Assembly (NCBI GenBank): GCA_964352215.1
Contig: CAYGRE010000030.1
Location: forward strand, 4,980-68,979
Source: CAWUKT01 sp964352215
GTDB taxonomy: Bacteria > Bacteroidota > Bacteroidia > J057 > JADKCL01
Direction of reading: 5' to 3'
Length of the DNA: 64,000 bases
In this document: piece by piece, positions 52,852 through 61,861 of the stretch
Layout of the letters: each line of letters begins with the position of its first letter
Numbering within the stretch: position 1 is the stretch's first letter
Translations under genes and position numbers: made by a program
The notes under the pieces: generated by a model
Seen by the model: the letters and a program-made list of their open reading frames with translations, nothing else
What the model was told of the DNA's origin: nothing
The model's database searches: none

Positions 52852-54585
52852 ATGACCCGCGCCCTTTTCGCTTTGATCTTATTTGCTCTCCTTCCCTCCC
52901 TGCTGCCTGCCCAGGCAAAAGTGGTTCGTGGCAATTCAGATGCCCAGTCCGGAATGCTGTACTACGACATTGAAAAGGCCACCGACCAGCAAAAAAAGCG
53001 TTTTTTGTATACCATCTGCCCGGAGGAAATCCACTGTATGCAGCTGGACTTCACCCTGGTTCAGAGTGCATTGGAAGCAGATTTTATACGTATTTATCCG
53101 GGAGTGGATGCTTCAGAAGAACCCATTCAAAGTTTTGGCGGCATCACCCGTGACAAGCTTTTTCAATTCAATGGGAACTGCCTCACTGTAGAATTTCTAC
53201 GGGACGAACAAGGACTTAACAGTGCCTGGACCCTGCTTTGGAAAAGTGAAAAAGAGGGGGAATGTATCCGGTCGGGGAAAAAAGACGACGACTGTCCCTA
53301 CATTACCGAAATCTGCGGACCGGTCTACCAGGAAACATTCAAGTACTTTAAGGAATCCCAGGTCGCCAGCCAGGCTGTATTTGGCTCCTGTCTCGACCAA
53401 CCCAAGCGGTCCTCGTGGTACAAATTCCAGGCCCAGCAAGATGGCCCTTTGGCCTTTGCTATCAAACCTGCCAATGGCAAGGACGACTATGACTGGGTGC
53501 TCTGGCGTGCCGACTCCACCTGGGCCAATCCCTGCCCGGACTCGCTCCTGCTCACCCAAAAGCTGGCCTGCAATTTTGCAGCTGGTCTGGGTTCAGCGGG
53601 TAGCACCGGCATGAACACATTTGGAAGTACCCTCGAGACTACTGCCTCCGGCAACCCGTTTGCCCGACCAGTGGATGCCAAGAAAGGCGATATATTTTTC
53701 TTACTCCTCAATGATTATTCACGGCAGAGCCAGGGCTTTTCAATCAAATTCAATGAGGTCGTTCTCGCCTGTGAGAACCCAGTCCGCACCTTTGTTGCGA
53801 TCAACCATGCGGTCGTCTCCGGCCAGCCAAAAGTTCCCGTCCGTAACCAATTCAGCCGCTATACGGCAATCCTCCGCATCCCGCTCAATGAAAAGAACAA
53901 CCAGCCATTGGGGAATTGTGATGCGGGTGAAGTTGCATGGGACGAATTGGTAAGTGGTTTAGAAAGGCCATTGGTAAGGGGTACGGAAAATCCCTTAGGC
54001 GGCTCCGAGAGGCAATTGGCAAGGGCTCCGGAAAAGCCGTTGGAGGCAGGGTTGAGAATACCGGGGACCGGCATCCATGCGGCCATTCTGAATGGATTGA
54101 AGCTCGGGCGGTACCAGGGCTATTCCTGCGAAGACATGGCAAGCCCGGTCCATTATGGTGACATGCTTGATTTCGCAAGTCTGCAACTGGGCGAGGAAGT
54201 CAACTGGGAGAGGCCAGATGAGGCCTTGGCCGGTTTTGGGAATTATATAGAACTCATTGTAGATGAGATTTTCGACCGAACGACCGCACGAAGACGGCAA
54301 CAAATCAGAATGGTGCGACTGGTCTGGTCAGACGAATCGACCAACCTGCCCGACTACAATATCGCCGTTTTTCAATGGGAAGATATTGCCGGGCTATTGG
54401 ATCAGGTCTCTGTTCCCAATCCCCACAATGATGTCAGCAGTCTGAGTGTCAAGGATTTCCTTGAGGGGCAATTCTATACCTCGATCCATGTTCACCAGCG
54501 GCACCGGAACAACCGCACCCCGGAAGAAGCAGAAGATGAAGCCGTGAAGGAAATCGAGTTTGAAGCTTATCACTGGGATAGATAA
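52852..54585 (+). CDS. secreted CUB-like protein with GldN-like C-terminal domain
   Basis: 577 aa. Signal peptide (LFALILFALLPSLLPAQ); CUB-like domain (about 25-130; DFIRIYPGVDASEEPIQSFG); a jelly-roll common in Saprospiria exoproteins (about 155-305; WYKFQAQQDGPLAFAIKP, DDYDWVLWRAD); then a region (about 335-565) resembling GldN/PorN: IPLNEKNNQPL, IHAAILNGLKLGRY, IVDEIFDRTTARRRQQIRMV, PHNDVSSLSVKDFLEG. Inserted in it is a charged low-complexity repeat (RPLVRGTENPLGGSERQL). The GldN call rests on motif spacing and needs profile confirmation. Confidence 0.75.
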   Translation: MTRALFALILFALLPSLLPAQAKVVRGNSDAQSGMLYYDIEKATDQQKKRFLYTICPEEIHCMQLDFTLVQSALEADFIRIYPGVDASEEPIQSFGGITRDKLFQFNGNCLTVEFLRDEQGLNSAWTLLWKSEKEGECIRSGKKDDDCPYITEICGPVYQETFKYFKESQVASQAVFGSCLDQPKRSSWYKFQAQQDGPLAFAIKPANGKDDYDWVLWRADSTWANPCPDSLLLTQKLACNFAAGLGSAGSTGMNTFGSTLETTASGNPFARPVDAKKGDIFFLLLNDYSRQSQGFSIKFNEVVLACENPVRTFVAINHAVVSGQPKVPVRNQFSRYTAILRIPLNEKNNQPLGNCDAGEVAWDELVSGLERPLVRGTENPLGGSERQLARAPEKPLEAGLRIPGTGIHAAILNGLKLGRYQGYSCEDMASPVHYGDMLDFASLQLGEEVNWERPDEALAGFGNYIELIVDEIFDRTTARRRQQIRMVRLVWSDESTNLPDYNIAVFQWEDIAGLLDQVSVPNPHNDVSSLSVKDFLEGQFYTSIHVHQRHRNNRTPEEAEDEAVKEIEFEAYHWDR

Positions 54586-54690
54586 ACCGGATTCGGGACT
54601 TACTTTCAGGACATGTCAACCCGATTCTGGACCGATCGCCAGGACAGAGAAATTAAATTCGAAACCTAAACCGGAGACTGCTATTTACAC

Positions 54691-55665
54691 TTATCTCAAG
54701 TCCAACAAAACTTTCCCTTTCCTTCCGGGACGCTCCGCGTGCAAGACTGCCTCTTGCACCTGATCCAGTGGATAAGTCGCCTCCACGTCCGCCTTCAATT
54801 GACTCGTCGTCAGCATCGTCAACACCTCTTTCGTAACTCCAGCCAATTCTGACCCGGATTTCGAAGCCATCCAGGAAGTCAACCAAAAACCTTTGATAGT
54901 CAGATTCTTAAAGATCATCACCCCGGTATTGATCGGGGTCAGGCCCAAACTCAGCAGTCCGAAGACATACATGGTTCCATTCATGGCCAGACAATCTACA
55001 ATTGCCCCTCCTACCTTTCCTCCAACCGCATCAAATGCGCAATTCACACCCTTTTTATCGGTGATCTTCATGGTCGCCCTGACCATGTCCTGCTCTTTGG
55101 TATTGATCACCTCAGTGGCGCCAATCGCTTTCAACTCCCCGATCTGCTCCTCCCGACGTACCGTGGCAATCGTTTTGATCCCACGTTGCTTACACAACTG
55201 AATCACAAATTTTCCAAAGGCGGAAGCCCCGGCCGTGAGCATGAGCCAGTCTCCGGCCTGCAAGCCCGATTCTTCCAGCATCGCAAAAGCGGTAAAAGGA
55301 TTTACGAACGCCTGGCAGGCCACCTCGTCACTCATCGCATCCGGGATGGGAATAACCCCCTTGGCCGGAACCGACACGTATTCCTGCCAAACCCCAATCG
55401 CAGTAAAAATCACCCGCTGACCAACTTTGAAGCCAGCACCTTCCCCTACGCCGTCGATCACCCCGGCAGCCTCAAATCCTCCCACCGCGGGGAAACGAGG
55501 TCGGATTCCATACAAACCCTGCACGAACATGATGTCTGAAGGGTTGATATTACAAGTGGTAACTTTGATTAGGACTTCACCGGGTCCGGGAGTTGGAATT
55601 TCGACCTCCTGGATGGTGAGAACGTCGGCTGGTTTTCCTACGGCGTCAAATTGGGCACTTTTCAT
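54691..55665 (-). CDS. MDR-family NAD(P)H-dependent reductase
   Basis: 324 aa. Zinc-free medium-chain dehydrogenase/reductase: GROES-like N-terminus (PGPGEVLIKVTTCNINPSD, FPAVGGFEAAGVIDGVG) and Rossmann domain with LTAGASAFGKFVIQLCKQRG and GATEVINTKEQD. NPSD with GLYGIRP is reminiscent of mitochondrial-type enoyl reductases (MECR) as well as quinone reductases; the substrate is undecided. It is divergent from the acyl-CoA operon, 79 nt apart. Confidence 0.88.
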   Translation of the reverse strand: MKSAQFDAVGKPADVLTIQEVEIPTPGPGEVLIKVTTCNINPSDIMFVQGLYGIRPRFPAVGGFEAAGVIDGVGEGAGFKVGQRVIFTAIGVWQEYVSVPAKGVIPIPDAMSDEVACQAFVNPFTAFAMLEESGLQAGDWLMLTAGASAFGKFVIQLCKQRGIKTIATVRREEQIGELKAIGATEVINTKEQDMVRATMKITDKKGVNCAFDAVGGKVGGAIVDCLAMNGTMYVFGLLSLGLTPINTGVMIFKNLTIKGFWLTSWMASKSGSELAGVTKEVLTMLTTSQLKADVEATYPLDQVQEAVLHAERPGRKGKVLLDLR

Positions 55666-55744
55666 GGCCCGAAGATAGCACCAATTTGTTTTCCCTTGAA
55701 AACCTGAATAAGTTTAAAAAGTCAATCGGATCAATTCAAAAGAT

Positions 55745-56509
55745 ATGAGCATTATTCAGCAGTTTGACCTTTCTGGAAAAGTCGCCATCGTAACCGGGTC
55801 CAGCAAAGGAATCGGCAAAGCCATCGCCCTGGCTTTCGCCCAACAAGGAGCCAATGTGGTCCTTTCCAGCCGTAAACAGGAAGCCGTGGATGAAGCTGCG
55901 GCAGAATTCAAATCGGAGGGCCTGGAGGCCATCGCCATTGCCTGCCACATGGGCGACAATGAGCAAATTCAGCAATTGGTGGAAAAGACAATTGCAGCAT
56001 TCGGACAATTGGACATCATCGTCAACAATGCGGCTGCCAATCCTATTTTCGGCCCTATTCAGGATGCAGACGGCGATGCCTTTGACAAGATCATGCAGGT
56101 CAATGTTAAAGGCCCCTGGTACCTGAGCAAATTGGCCTTCCCGTATCTGAAAAAGACCAAGGGAACCGTGATCAATATCAGCAGCATAGAAGGGTTTACC
56201 CCCGGCCAAGGCATGGGCCTGTACAGTGTCAGCAAAGCAGCTCTGATCCAATTGACCAAATCCCTGGCGAGAGAATGGGGTCCATACAGCATCCGGGCCA
56301 ATACCATCTGTCCCGGCCTGATCAAGACCAAGTTCAGCCAGGCACTTTTCGTCAACGACCACATTCTCAAAAGTGTATTGGCCAAGCAAGCCCTCCCCCA
56401 AGTCGGCGTATCCGAAGACATCGCTGGGCTGGCCCTCTTCCTTGCCTCAGATGCTTCCTCCTTCTGTACCGGAGAATCCTTTACCGCTGACGGCGGCTAT
56501 ACCATATAA
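55745..56509 (+). CDS. SDR-family oxidoreductase
   Basis: 254 aa. Classical short-chain dehydrogenase: VTGSSKGIGKAIALAFAQQG, NNAAAN, catalytic Ser in NISSIEGF and YSVSK, and the usual C-terminal LASDASSFCTGESFTADGG. Oxidises or reduces a hydroxyacyl/ketoacyl substrate. First gene of a four-gene run with acyl-CoA dehydrogenase, APH-type kinase and 3-hydroxyacyl-CoA dehydrogenase; five bases before the next start. Confidence 0.93.
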   Translation: MSIIQQFDLSGKVAIVTGSSKGIGKAIALAFAQQGANVVLSSRKQEAVDEAAAEFKSEGLEAIAIACHMGDNEQIQQLVEKTIAAFGQLDIIVNNAAANPIFGPIQDADGDAFDKIMQVNVKGPWYLSKLAFPYLKKTKGTVINISSIEGFTPGQGMGLYSVSKAALIQLTKSLAREWGPYSIRANTICPGLIKTKFSQALFVNDHILKSVLAKQALPQVGVSEDIAGLALFLASDASSFCTGESFTADGGYTI

Positions 56510-56514
56510 AAAAG

Positions 56515-57711
56515 ATGATAGAAATATTTGCCACCGAGCGACTGAAAGAACTTTACCCCAAGGTCAAGGCATTCATCGACGAAGAGGTCATTCCCATAGA
56601 ACTCGATGTCCTGAACAAGCCCTTTTCCCATTCCGAGGTAGTGCTCAATGCATTGCGTCAGAAGGTGAAACAAGCCGGTTTATGGGCGCCTCCCCTTCTC
56701 GAAAACCACGGTGGCCTGGGGCTGAACATGATGGAATTCGCAATCCTCAGTGAAGAAATGGGTCGCAGTCCGCTGGGTCACTATGTGTTCAATTGCCAGG
56801 CTCCTGATATCGGGAACATGGAATTGATGGAGAAATACGCATCCAAGGCTATTCAGGATAAATTCCTCAAGCCACTTATGGACGGGAGCATCAGGAGTTG
56901 CTTTTCCATGACCGAGCCGGAATTTGCGGGCTCCAATCCGGTGATGATGGGAACCACGGCGGTGAAGAAGGATGGGCAATATGTGATCAACGGGCATAAA
57001 TGGTTTACCAGTTCTGCGGACGGTGCTTCTTTTGCGGTGGTGATGGCCGTTACGACTCCGGAAGCCAATCCTTATTCCCGGGCCAGTATGATCATCGTTC
57101 CCACCGATACCCCCGGTTTCGAGCTAGTCCGCAACATTTCCATCATGGGTGAACCCGGCGATGGGTACATCAGCCATGCCGAGATTCGATACACAGATTG
57201 CAAGGTGCCGGTTGAGAACCTGGTCGGAGAAGAAGGCGCAGGGTTCGTGCTGGCTCAGGAAAGGCTGGGTCCGGGCCGTATTCACCACTGTATGCGTTGG
57301 ATTGGGATTTGTGAACGCGCATTTGACCTGATGTGCAAAAGAGCCGCCAGCCGTGAACTTGCACCGGGAACCAAATTGGGGCACAAGCAAACGATTCAGA
57401 ACTGGATTGCTGAGAGTCGCGCCGAGATCAATGCCGCACGTTATATGGTCCTGCACACCGCGCAAAAACTCGATGCAGAAGGCACCAAGGCGGCTCGTTT
57501 GGAAATCTCCACCATCAAATTCTACGTCGCAGACATCTTGATGAAAGTGCTCGACCGGGCGATTCAGACCCACGGCGCCCTGGGGATCACCGATGATACG
57601 GTGCTTTCCTTTTGGTACCGCCACGAACGGGGAGCCCGGATTTATGACGGTCCGGATGAAGTCCATAAATCCTCCCTGGCCCGGCATATTCTCAAGAAAT
57701 ACGGTATTTAA
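56515..57711 (+). CDS. acyl-CoA dehydrogenase, ACAD10/11-like
   Basis: 398 aa. FAD enzyme of beta-oxidation type: CFSMTEPEFAGSNPVMMGTT and HKWFTSSADGASFAVVMAV bind FAD/substrate; the C-terminal part has RIHHCMRWIGICERAFDLMC, IQTHGALGITDD and FWYRHERGARIYDGPDEVHK. The RIHHCMRxxG segment and the following APH-type gene point to the ACAD10/ACAD11 subfamily rather than ordinary ACADs. Confidence 0.93.
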   Translation: MIEIFATERLKELYPKVKAFIDEEVIPIELDVLNKPFSHSEVVLNALRQKVKQAGLWAPPLLENHGGLGLNMMEFAILSEEMGRSPLGHYVFNCQAPDIGNMELMEKYASKAIQDKFLKPLMDGSIRSCFSMTEPEFAGSNPVMMGTTAVKKDGQYVINGHKWFTSSADGASFAVVMAVTTPEANPYSRASMIIVPTDTPGFELVRNISIMGEPGDGYISHAEIRYTDCKVPVENLVGEEGAGFVLAQERLGPGRIHHCMRWIGICERAFDLMCKRAASRELAPGTKLGHKQTIQNWIAESRAEINAARYMVLHTAQKLDAEGTKAARLEISTIKFYVADILMKVLDRAIQTHGALGITDDTVLSFWYRHERGARIYDGPDEVHKSSLARHILKKYGI

Positions 57712-57826
57712 AGCTGTCAAGGTTGCAGGTAGCATTAGATTGGCATATCCATAAAAAATTCAGGCACCGGGGAGAAATCATCGCCCCATCATACACCTTG
57801 GAGAAATCAACGATAATTCAGGCAAA

Positions 57827-58927
57827 ATGAGCGAATCATTCACGGACAAAGCAGTCAACATCAGAAGCGGAGAAGAAATTGACCAGTCTATTCTTGAGAC
57901 CTATCTGAAGAAGACTCTGGGAAATGACCTTACCATCACCGCCCTGAAGCAATTCCCCAGTGGATTTTCCAACCTGACTTACCTCGTTGAAACCAACCAG
58001 GGAGAGTTTGTCCTTCGGAAACCACCGCACGGCGCCAATATCAAAACCGCCCACGACATGGAGCGTGAATACCGGGTCATTTCAGCCTTGAAACCGGTCT
58101 TTCCATTCGTTCCAAATCCGGTCGCATTCGAAGAAGATACCTCCATCATAGGTACACAGTTTTACCTCATGGAGCGGATCAAGGGACTTATCCTGCGGGC
58201 CCGCCCTCCCAAAGGCATGGAAGTTGGCCCTGACTTTTTCCATTCTATCTCGACCCGGTCGGTAGACCTCCTGGCCAAATTGCACCAGCTGGACCTGACT
58301 TCCACCGGCCTGGACAAAATGGGGAAGCCCGAAGGCTATGTCGAACGGCAAGTCAAGGGCTGGGTGAAGCGGTACTTCAATGCAAAAACCGATGAGCTCA
58401 AAGAGATGGAGGAGGCCGCAGAATGGCTGAGCAGTTGGATTGAAACCAATCAGGATGACCCTTCCATCGGCCCGGAGAATGCAGCCTTCATCCACAACGA
58501 TTTCAAATACGACAATCTGGTGCTCAGCACGGAGTCCCCTTATGAAATCAAGGCGGTGCTCGACTGGGAAATGGCTACGCTGGGACATCCCTGGATGGAT
58601 CTCGGCACCAGCCTTGCCTATTGGTTTGAAGCCAATGACCACCCCGCCCTCAAGTCCTACAACCTCACCTGGATGCCCGGCAACCTGACCCGTCAGGAAG
58701 TCGTACAACGCTACCAGGACCAGACTCAAACCACTCTCAAAGACCCGGTTTTCTACTATGTCTTCGGTTGTTTCAAAGTCGGGGTAATTGGGCAACAAAT
58801 CTATTACCGTTATAAAAAAGGATTGACCAAAGATCCCCGGTTCGCTGGTCTGATCCACGTTATAGACGCTTGCGGAAAGAATATTTCTCAGGCGATTCAG
58901 CACAACCGGATCAGTAATTTTCAATGA
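57827..58927 (+). CDS. APH-family phosphotransferase, ACAD10/11 N-domain-like
   Basis: 366 aa. Aminoglycoside-phosphotransferase fold: GFSNLTYLVETNQGEFVLRK (nucleotide loop and Lys), Brenner motif IHNDFKYDNLVL, metal Asp in VLDWEMATLGHPWMDLG. In animals this domain is fused to the acyl-CoA dehydrogenase (ACAD10/11), and in Pseudomonas putida LvaA of the same family phosphorylates 4-hydroxyvaleryl-CoA; here it is a separate gene beside its ACAD. The substrate is inferred. 115 nt upstream spacer contains a duplicated GGAGAAATCA. Confidence 0.92.
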   Translation: MSESFTDKAVNIRSGEEIDQSILETYLKKTLGNDLTITALKQFPSGFSNLTYLVETNQGEFVLRKPPHGANIKTAHDMEREYRVISALKPVFPFVPNPVAFEEDTSIIGTQFYLMERIKGLILRARPPKGMEVGPDFFHSISTRSVDLLAKLHQLDLTSTGLDKMGKPEGYVERQVKGWVKRYFNAKTDELKEMEEAAEWLSSWIETNQDDPSIGPENAAFIHNDFKYDNLVLSTESPYEIKAVLDWEMATLGHPWMDLGTSLAYWFEANDHPALKSYNLTWMPGNLTRQEVVQRYQDQTQTTLKDPVFYYVFGCFKVGVIGQQIYYRYKKGLTKDPRFAGLIHVIDACGKNISQAIQHNRISNFQ

Positions 58928-58952
58928 TCGGGAAAAGAAAGAGAAATCAATC

Positions 58953-59864
58953 ATGAAAACACATACACCAAAAACCCTCGAAGACATCAACCGCATTCTC
59001 ATCCTGGGTGCAGGCACCATGGGCCTGCGGATCGGATTGCAAGCCGCCATCAGTGGCTTCGACGTCACCATCTACGACATCAATCCCGATGTATTTGCGC
59101 ATTCGAAGAAGACCCAGCAAGGAATCCTTCGGGGAATGATCAAGCGGGAAAAACTGGACCCTGACGCGGTGGAGGAAATCAATGGCCGAATGACCTGGAC
59201 CGATGACCTCGAAGCGGCCTGTAAAGACCAGGACCTGGTCAACGAATCCGTGATCGAAAACCTGGAAGTAAAGAAAAAGGTCTGGAAAAAGGTGGGTGAA
59301 TTGTGTCCTCCGCATACCGTCCTCACCACCAATACTTCCTACATGAAGGCCTCCACCATGGCCGAAGATACCGGAAGGCCTGAGTTGTTTTGCGCATTTC
59401 ACTTCCACGATGTCTTCTGGGCGAATGTGGTTGACATCATGCCTCACCCCGGAACTGCGGAATGGATCACGCCCCTGCTCATGGACCTGGGCAGAAAACT
59501 GAACCAGACCCCCATCCACATTCAGAAAGAAAACCATGGTTATATCTTCAATTCCATGTTGATGGCCATCGTAGGTTCAGCTGGTAATCTGGTCACCACC
59601 GGGGTCGCCACCCCACAAGACGTGGACCGCTCCTGGATGGGAAATTTCAAGATGGACATCGGTCCATTTGGCATGTTGGATGCCGTAGGGCTGGAAACGG
59701 CCTGGCACATTACCAGTGGACTGAAAGATGAAAAAAGCAAGCGGTTTGCGGCCTTGTTGAGAGAAATGATCGATGCCGGAAAGCTTGGGGTAAAGACCGG
59801 AGAAGGCTTTTACAAATATCCCGGCCCCGAATTCAAGGACGAGAACTTTATTGAACAGGTTTGA
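58953..59864 (+). CDS. 3-hydroxyacyl-CoA dehydrogenase (single-domain type)
   Basis: 303 aa. Rossmann start LGAGTMGLRIGLQAAISGFD, NESVIENLEVKKKVWKKVG, NTSYMKASTMA, then AFHFHDVFWANVVDIMPHPG in place of the common GxHFFNPxxxMxLVE, and the C-terminal GEGFYKYPGP. Oxidises 3-hydroxyacyl-CoA with NAD+. The altered HFHD/VVD stretch suggests an unusual substrate. Last gene of the acyl-CoA operon. Confidence 0.92.
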   Translation: MKTHTPKTLEDINRILILGAGTMGLRIGLQAAISGFDVTIYDINPDVFAHSKKTQQGILRGMIKREKLDPDAVEEINGRMTWTDDLEAACKDQDLVNESVIENLEVKKKVWKKVGELCPPHTVLTTNTSYMKASTMAEDTGRPELFCAFHFHDVFWANVVDIMPHPGTAEWITPLLMDLGRKLNQTPIHIQKENHGYIFNSMLMAIVGSAGNLVTTGVATPQDVDRSWMGNFKMDIGPFGMLDAVGLETAWHITSGLKDEKSKRFAALLREMIDAGKLGVKTGEGFYKYPGPEFKDENFIEQV

Positions 59865-60007
59865 TCTGAGAAAGCTTCGGATTCCCCTCTTGCACCGAGG
59901 TTCCCAAACAACAAGGTCCTCATTCACAGAGGTTTTCAGGCAATTCTAAATTTCCAATGAACCTTTTTCGTCGTCGCGTGTACTGCCTTTCGAATACACA
60001 CTACACG

Positions 60008-61174
60008 ATGAAAAAATACTTACTACTTACCCTCCTCATTGCGATCTTCCCGATCTGTTTGCTCGCTCAGGAAACGGTCTACCCGATCACCTCCATCGAA
60101 AGGGACAATGATTTCTACACCACCCAAATGCAGCTTTGGAAGAAAGTCACCGATAAAGAACCCCAAAATGCGGAGGCCTGGCAAAACTATTACCGTGCCG
60201 CCCGTTACAAAGACTTTCCCGCCATATTCCAGGACAAGGCTTACCGGGAAGAAGTGACAGGAATCATTGAGGCAATGGGCAAAGCCATTCCCAATACCTT
60301 TGAGTACAATTACACCTATGCCTGGCACAATGGCTTCGGGGAGGAAAATTATCCCTTTCTTAAGAAGGCGTGGGAAATGGACTCCACCCGCCCCAAAATC
60401 TGCGAAGACCTCTTCACCTACCATTATGTAAAGGGTGAGTGGGACAAAGCAGACCACTTCCTGAAGCTATGGTACGACAAGAAAGTCCTCGCCCCCCAGC
60501 TCCTCCATTTCTGCTATAATTTACTTGCCTGTACCGAAGAAAATGGGGTGCTGTTCCTTTTCGGGGACAATGACTCCTACCCCACCTGGATGCTGCAAAG
60601 CATCAAAAAATTCCGTCCCGATATAGCCGCTTTGAACACTTATTTGATCATGGATGAGGTACATGCGAGAAAGTGCTTCAAGCGGTACAATCTCAAGGTT
60701 GACGAATCCGCCTACTCCCTGTTGAATAAAACCGGCGAAGATAAGTGGGGGAATGCTGCCAAATTCATACGCCACCTCGCGGAGAAAAATCCTGACCGAA
60801 AAGTGTACATTCCCTTGAGCATGAATAAGAAAGTACAGGAGGAATTGGGGAATGAACTTTATGTGGTGGGTCCCCTTTTCCAGTACTGTTCCCAACAGTT
60901 CGACAACATTGCTGTATTGAAGAAGAACTGGCAGCAAAACCTCAAGCTCGACTACCTCGACTTTGTCCCCTATTCAGAAGACTACCAGTATTCAGCAGCG
61001 GGATTGCCCTATACCGTTATCGTGTATTTGTATCCCGCGATCACGCTCTACAAGCATTACAAAGCCTCCGGGGAAGCACAAGAGGCCGAAGAAATGCTGG
61101 AATTTGCCAGGGAAATATCCAGCAGTATGGGACAACCCGATCTCTACAAGTCCTACCTGGAAGAAGCTAAATGA
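60008..61174 (+). CDS. exported TPR-like protein of unknown function
   Basis: 388 aa. Signal peptide MKKYLLLTLLIAIFPICLLAQ; the upstream in-frame ATG at 59957 would put a basic extension before it and is rejected. The body is helical (WKKVTDKEPQNAEAWQNYYR, FLKKAWEMDSTRPKICEDL) with a LLACTEENGVLFLFGDNDSY segment, which recalls Bacteroidota proteins with TPR followed by a GDNDxY(P/L) motif. Periplasmic or surface. Function unknown. Confidence 0.8.
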   Translation: MKKYLLLTLLIAIFPICLLAQETVYPITSIERDNDFYTTQMQLWKKVTDKEPQNAEAWQNYYRAARYKDFPAIFQDKAYREEVTGIIEAMGKAIPNTFEYNYTYAWHNGFGEENYPFLKKAWEMDSTRPKICEDLFTYHYVKGEWDKADHFLKLWYDKKVLAPQLLHFCYNLLACTEENGVLFLFGDNDSYPTWMLQSIKKFRPDIAALNTYLIMDEVHARKCFKRYNLKVDESAYSLLNKTGEDKWGNAAKFIRHLAEKNPDRKVYIPLSMNKKVQEELGNELYVVGPLFQYCSQQFDNIAVLKKNWQQNLKLDYLDFVPYSEDYQYSAAGLPYTVIVYLYPAITLYKHYKASGEAQEAEEMLEFAREISSSMGQPDLYKSYLEEAK

Positions 61175-61252
61175 TCAACGCATTCAATTATCCGATCGTA
61201 ATTTCAAAATGACACGTCAATTCCATTATCCGATAGCAAACTGTAAATTCTC

Positions 61253-61861
61253 ATGATGTTTCGGAGGAACAGCTTCCAACAAGCAAAAGATGAGGATTTG
61301 GTGGTGGCCCTGCGCAAAGGCCGCCACCGGGCGTTGGAGGAATTGTACCTGCGTTACCACGAAAACCTTCGCTACTACTTCTTCCGCATGACCGGGAAGG
61401 ATGAAGAGTTGGCCAGAGACCTTTGCCAGGATTTGTTTGTCAAAGTGGCCGAGAAAGCGGGTACGTTTCAGACGGGAAAAAGCTTCAAGACCTGGCTTTA
61501 CAGCATGGCCCACAATATGTGCAAGAACCATTACCGCCACCAGGAGGTAGTTAAGGTGGCACACACTGAGCTTCAACAATCCCCTGATTCTCTCCCTGCC
61601 TCCTCCATCCTTGCCGGGATAGATGAAGGTATTTTTCGTTCCAGAATGGATGCGACCCTGGCCCAGGTAGATGCGGATCGCAGGAGTGTATTCCTCCTGC
61701 GCCACCGGGAAGGGCTTAGTTTGCGGGAGATTGCCGAAATCCAGGCCTGTCCGGTGGGGACGGTCAAGTCCCGTTTGCACTATGTGCATCAGTTTTTGGC
61801 GAGCCAACTCGCCGATCTCAAATCAGAAATCTTACAAGAAGATGAACACCTACGACGATAA
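61253..61861 (+). CDS. ECF-type RNA polymerase sigma factor
   Basis: 202 aa. Region 2 (about 15-90) with ALEELYLRYHENLRYYFFRM, LCQDLFVKVAEKAGTF and SFKTWLYSMAHNMCKNHYR; region 4 (about 135-195) with RSVFLLRHREGLSLREIAEI and CPVGTVKSRLHYVHQFL as helix-turn-helix. Directs transcription of an unknown regulon. Its stop overlaps the start of the downstream membrane protein by 20 nt, the layout of a sigma/anti-sigma pair. Confidence 0.93.
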   Translation: MMFRRNSFQQAKDEDLVVALRKGRHRALEELYLRYHENLRYYFFRMTGKDEELARDLCQDLFVKVAEKAGTFQTGKSFKTWLYSMAHNMCKNHYRHQEVVKVAHTELQQSPDSLPASSILAGIDEGIFRSRMDATLAQVDADRRSVFLLRHREGLSLREIAEIQACPVGTVKSRLHYVHQFLASQLADLKSEILQEDEHLRR

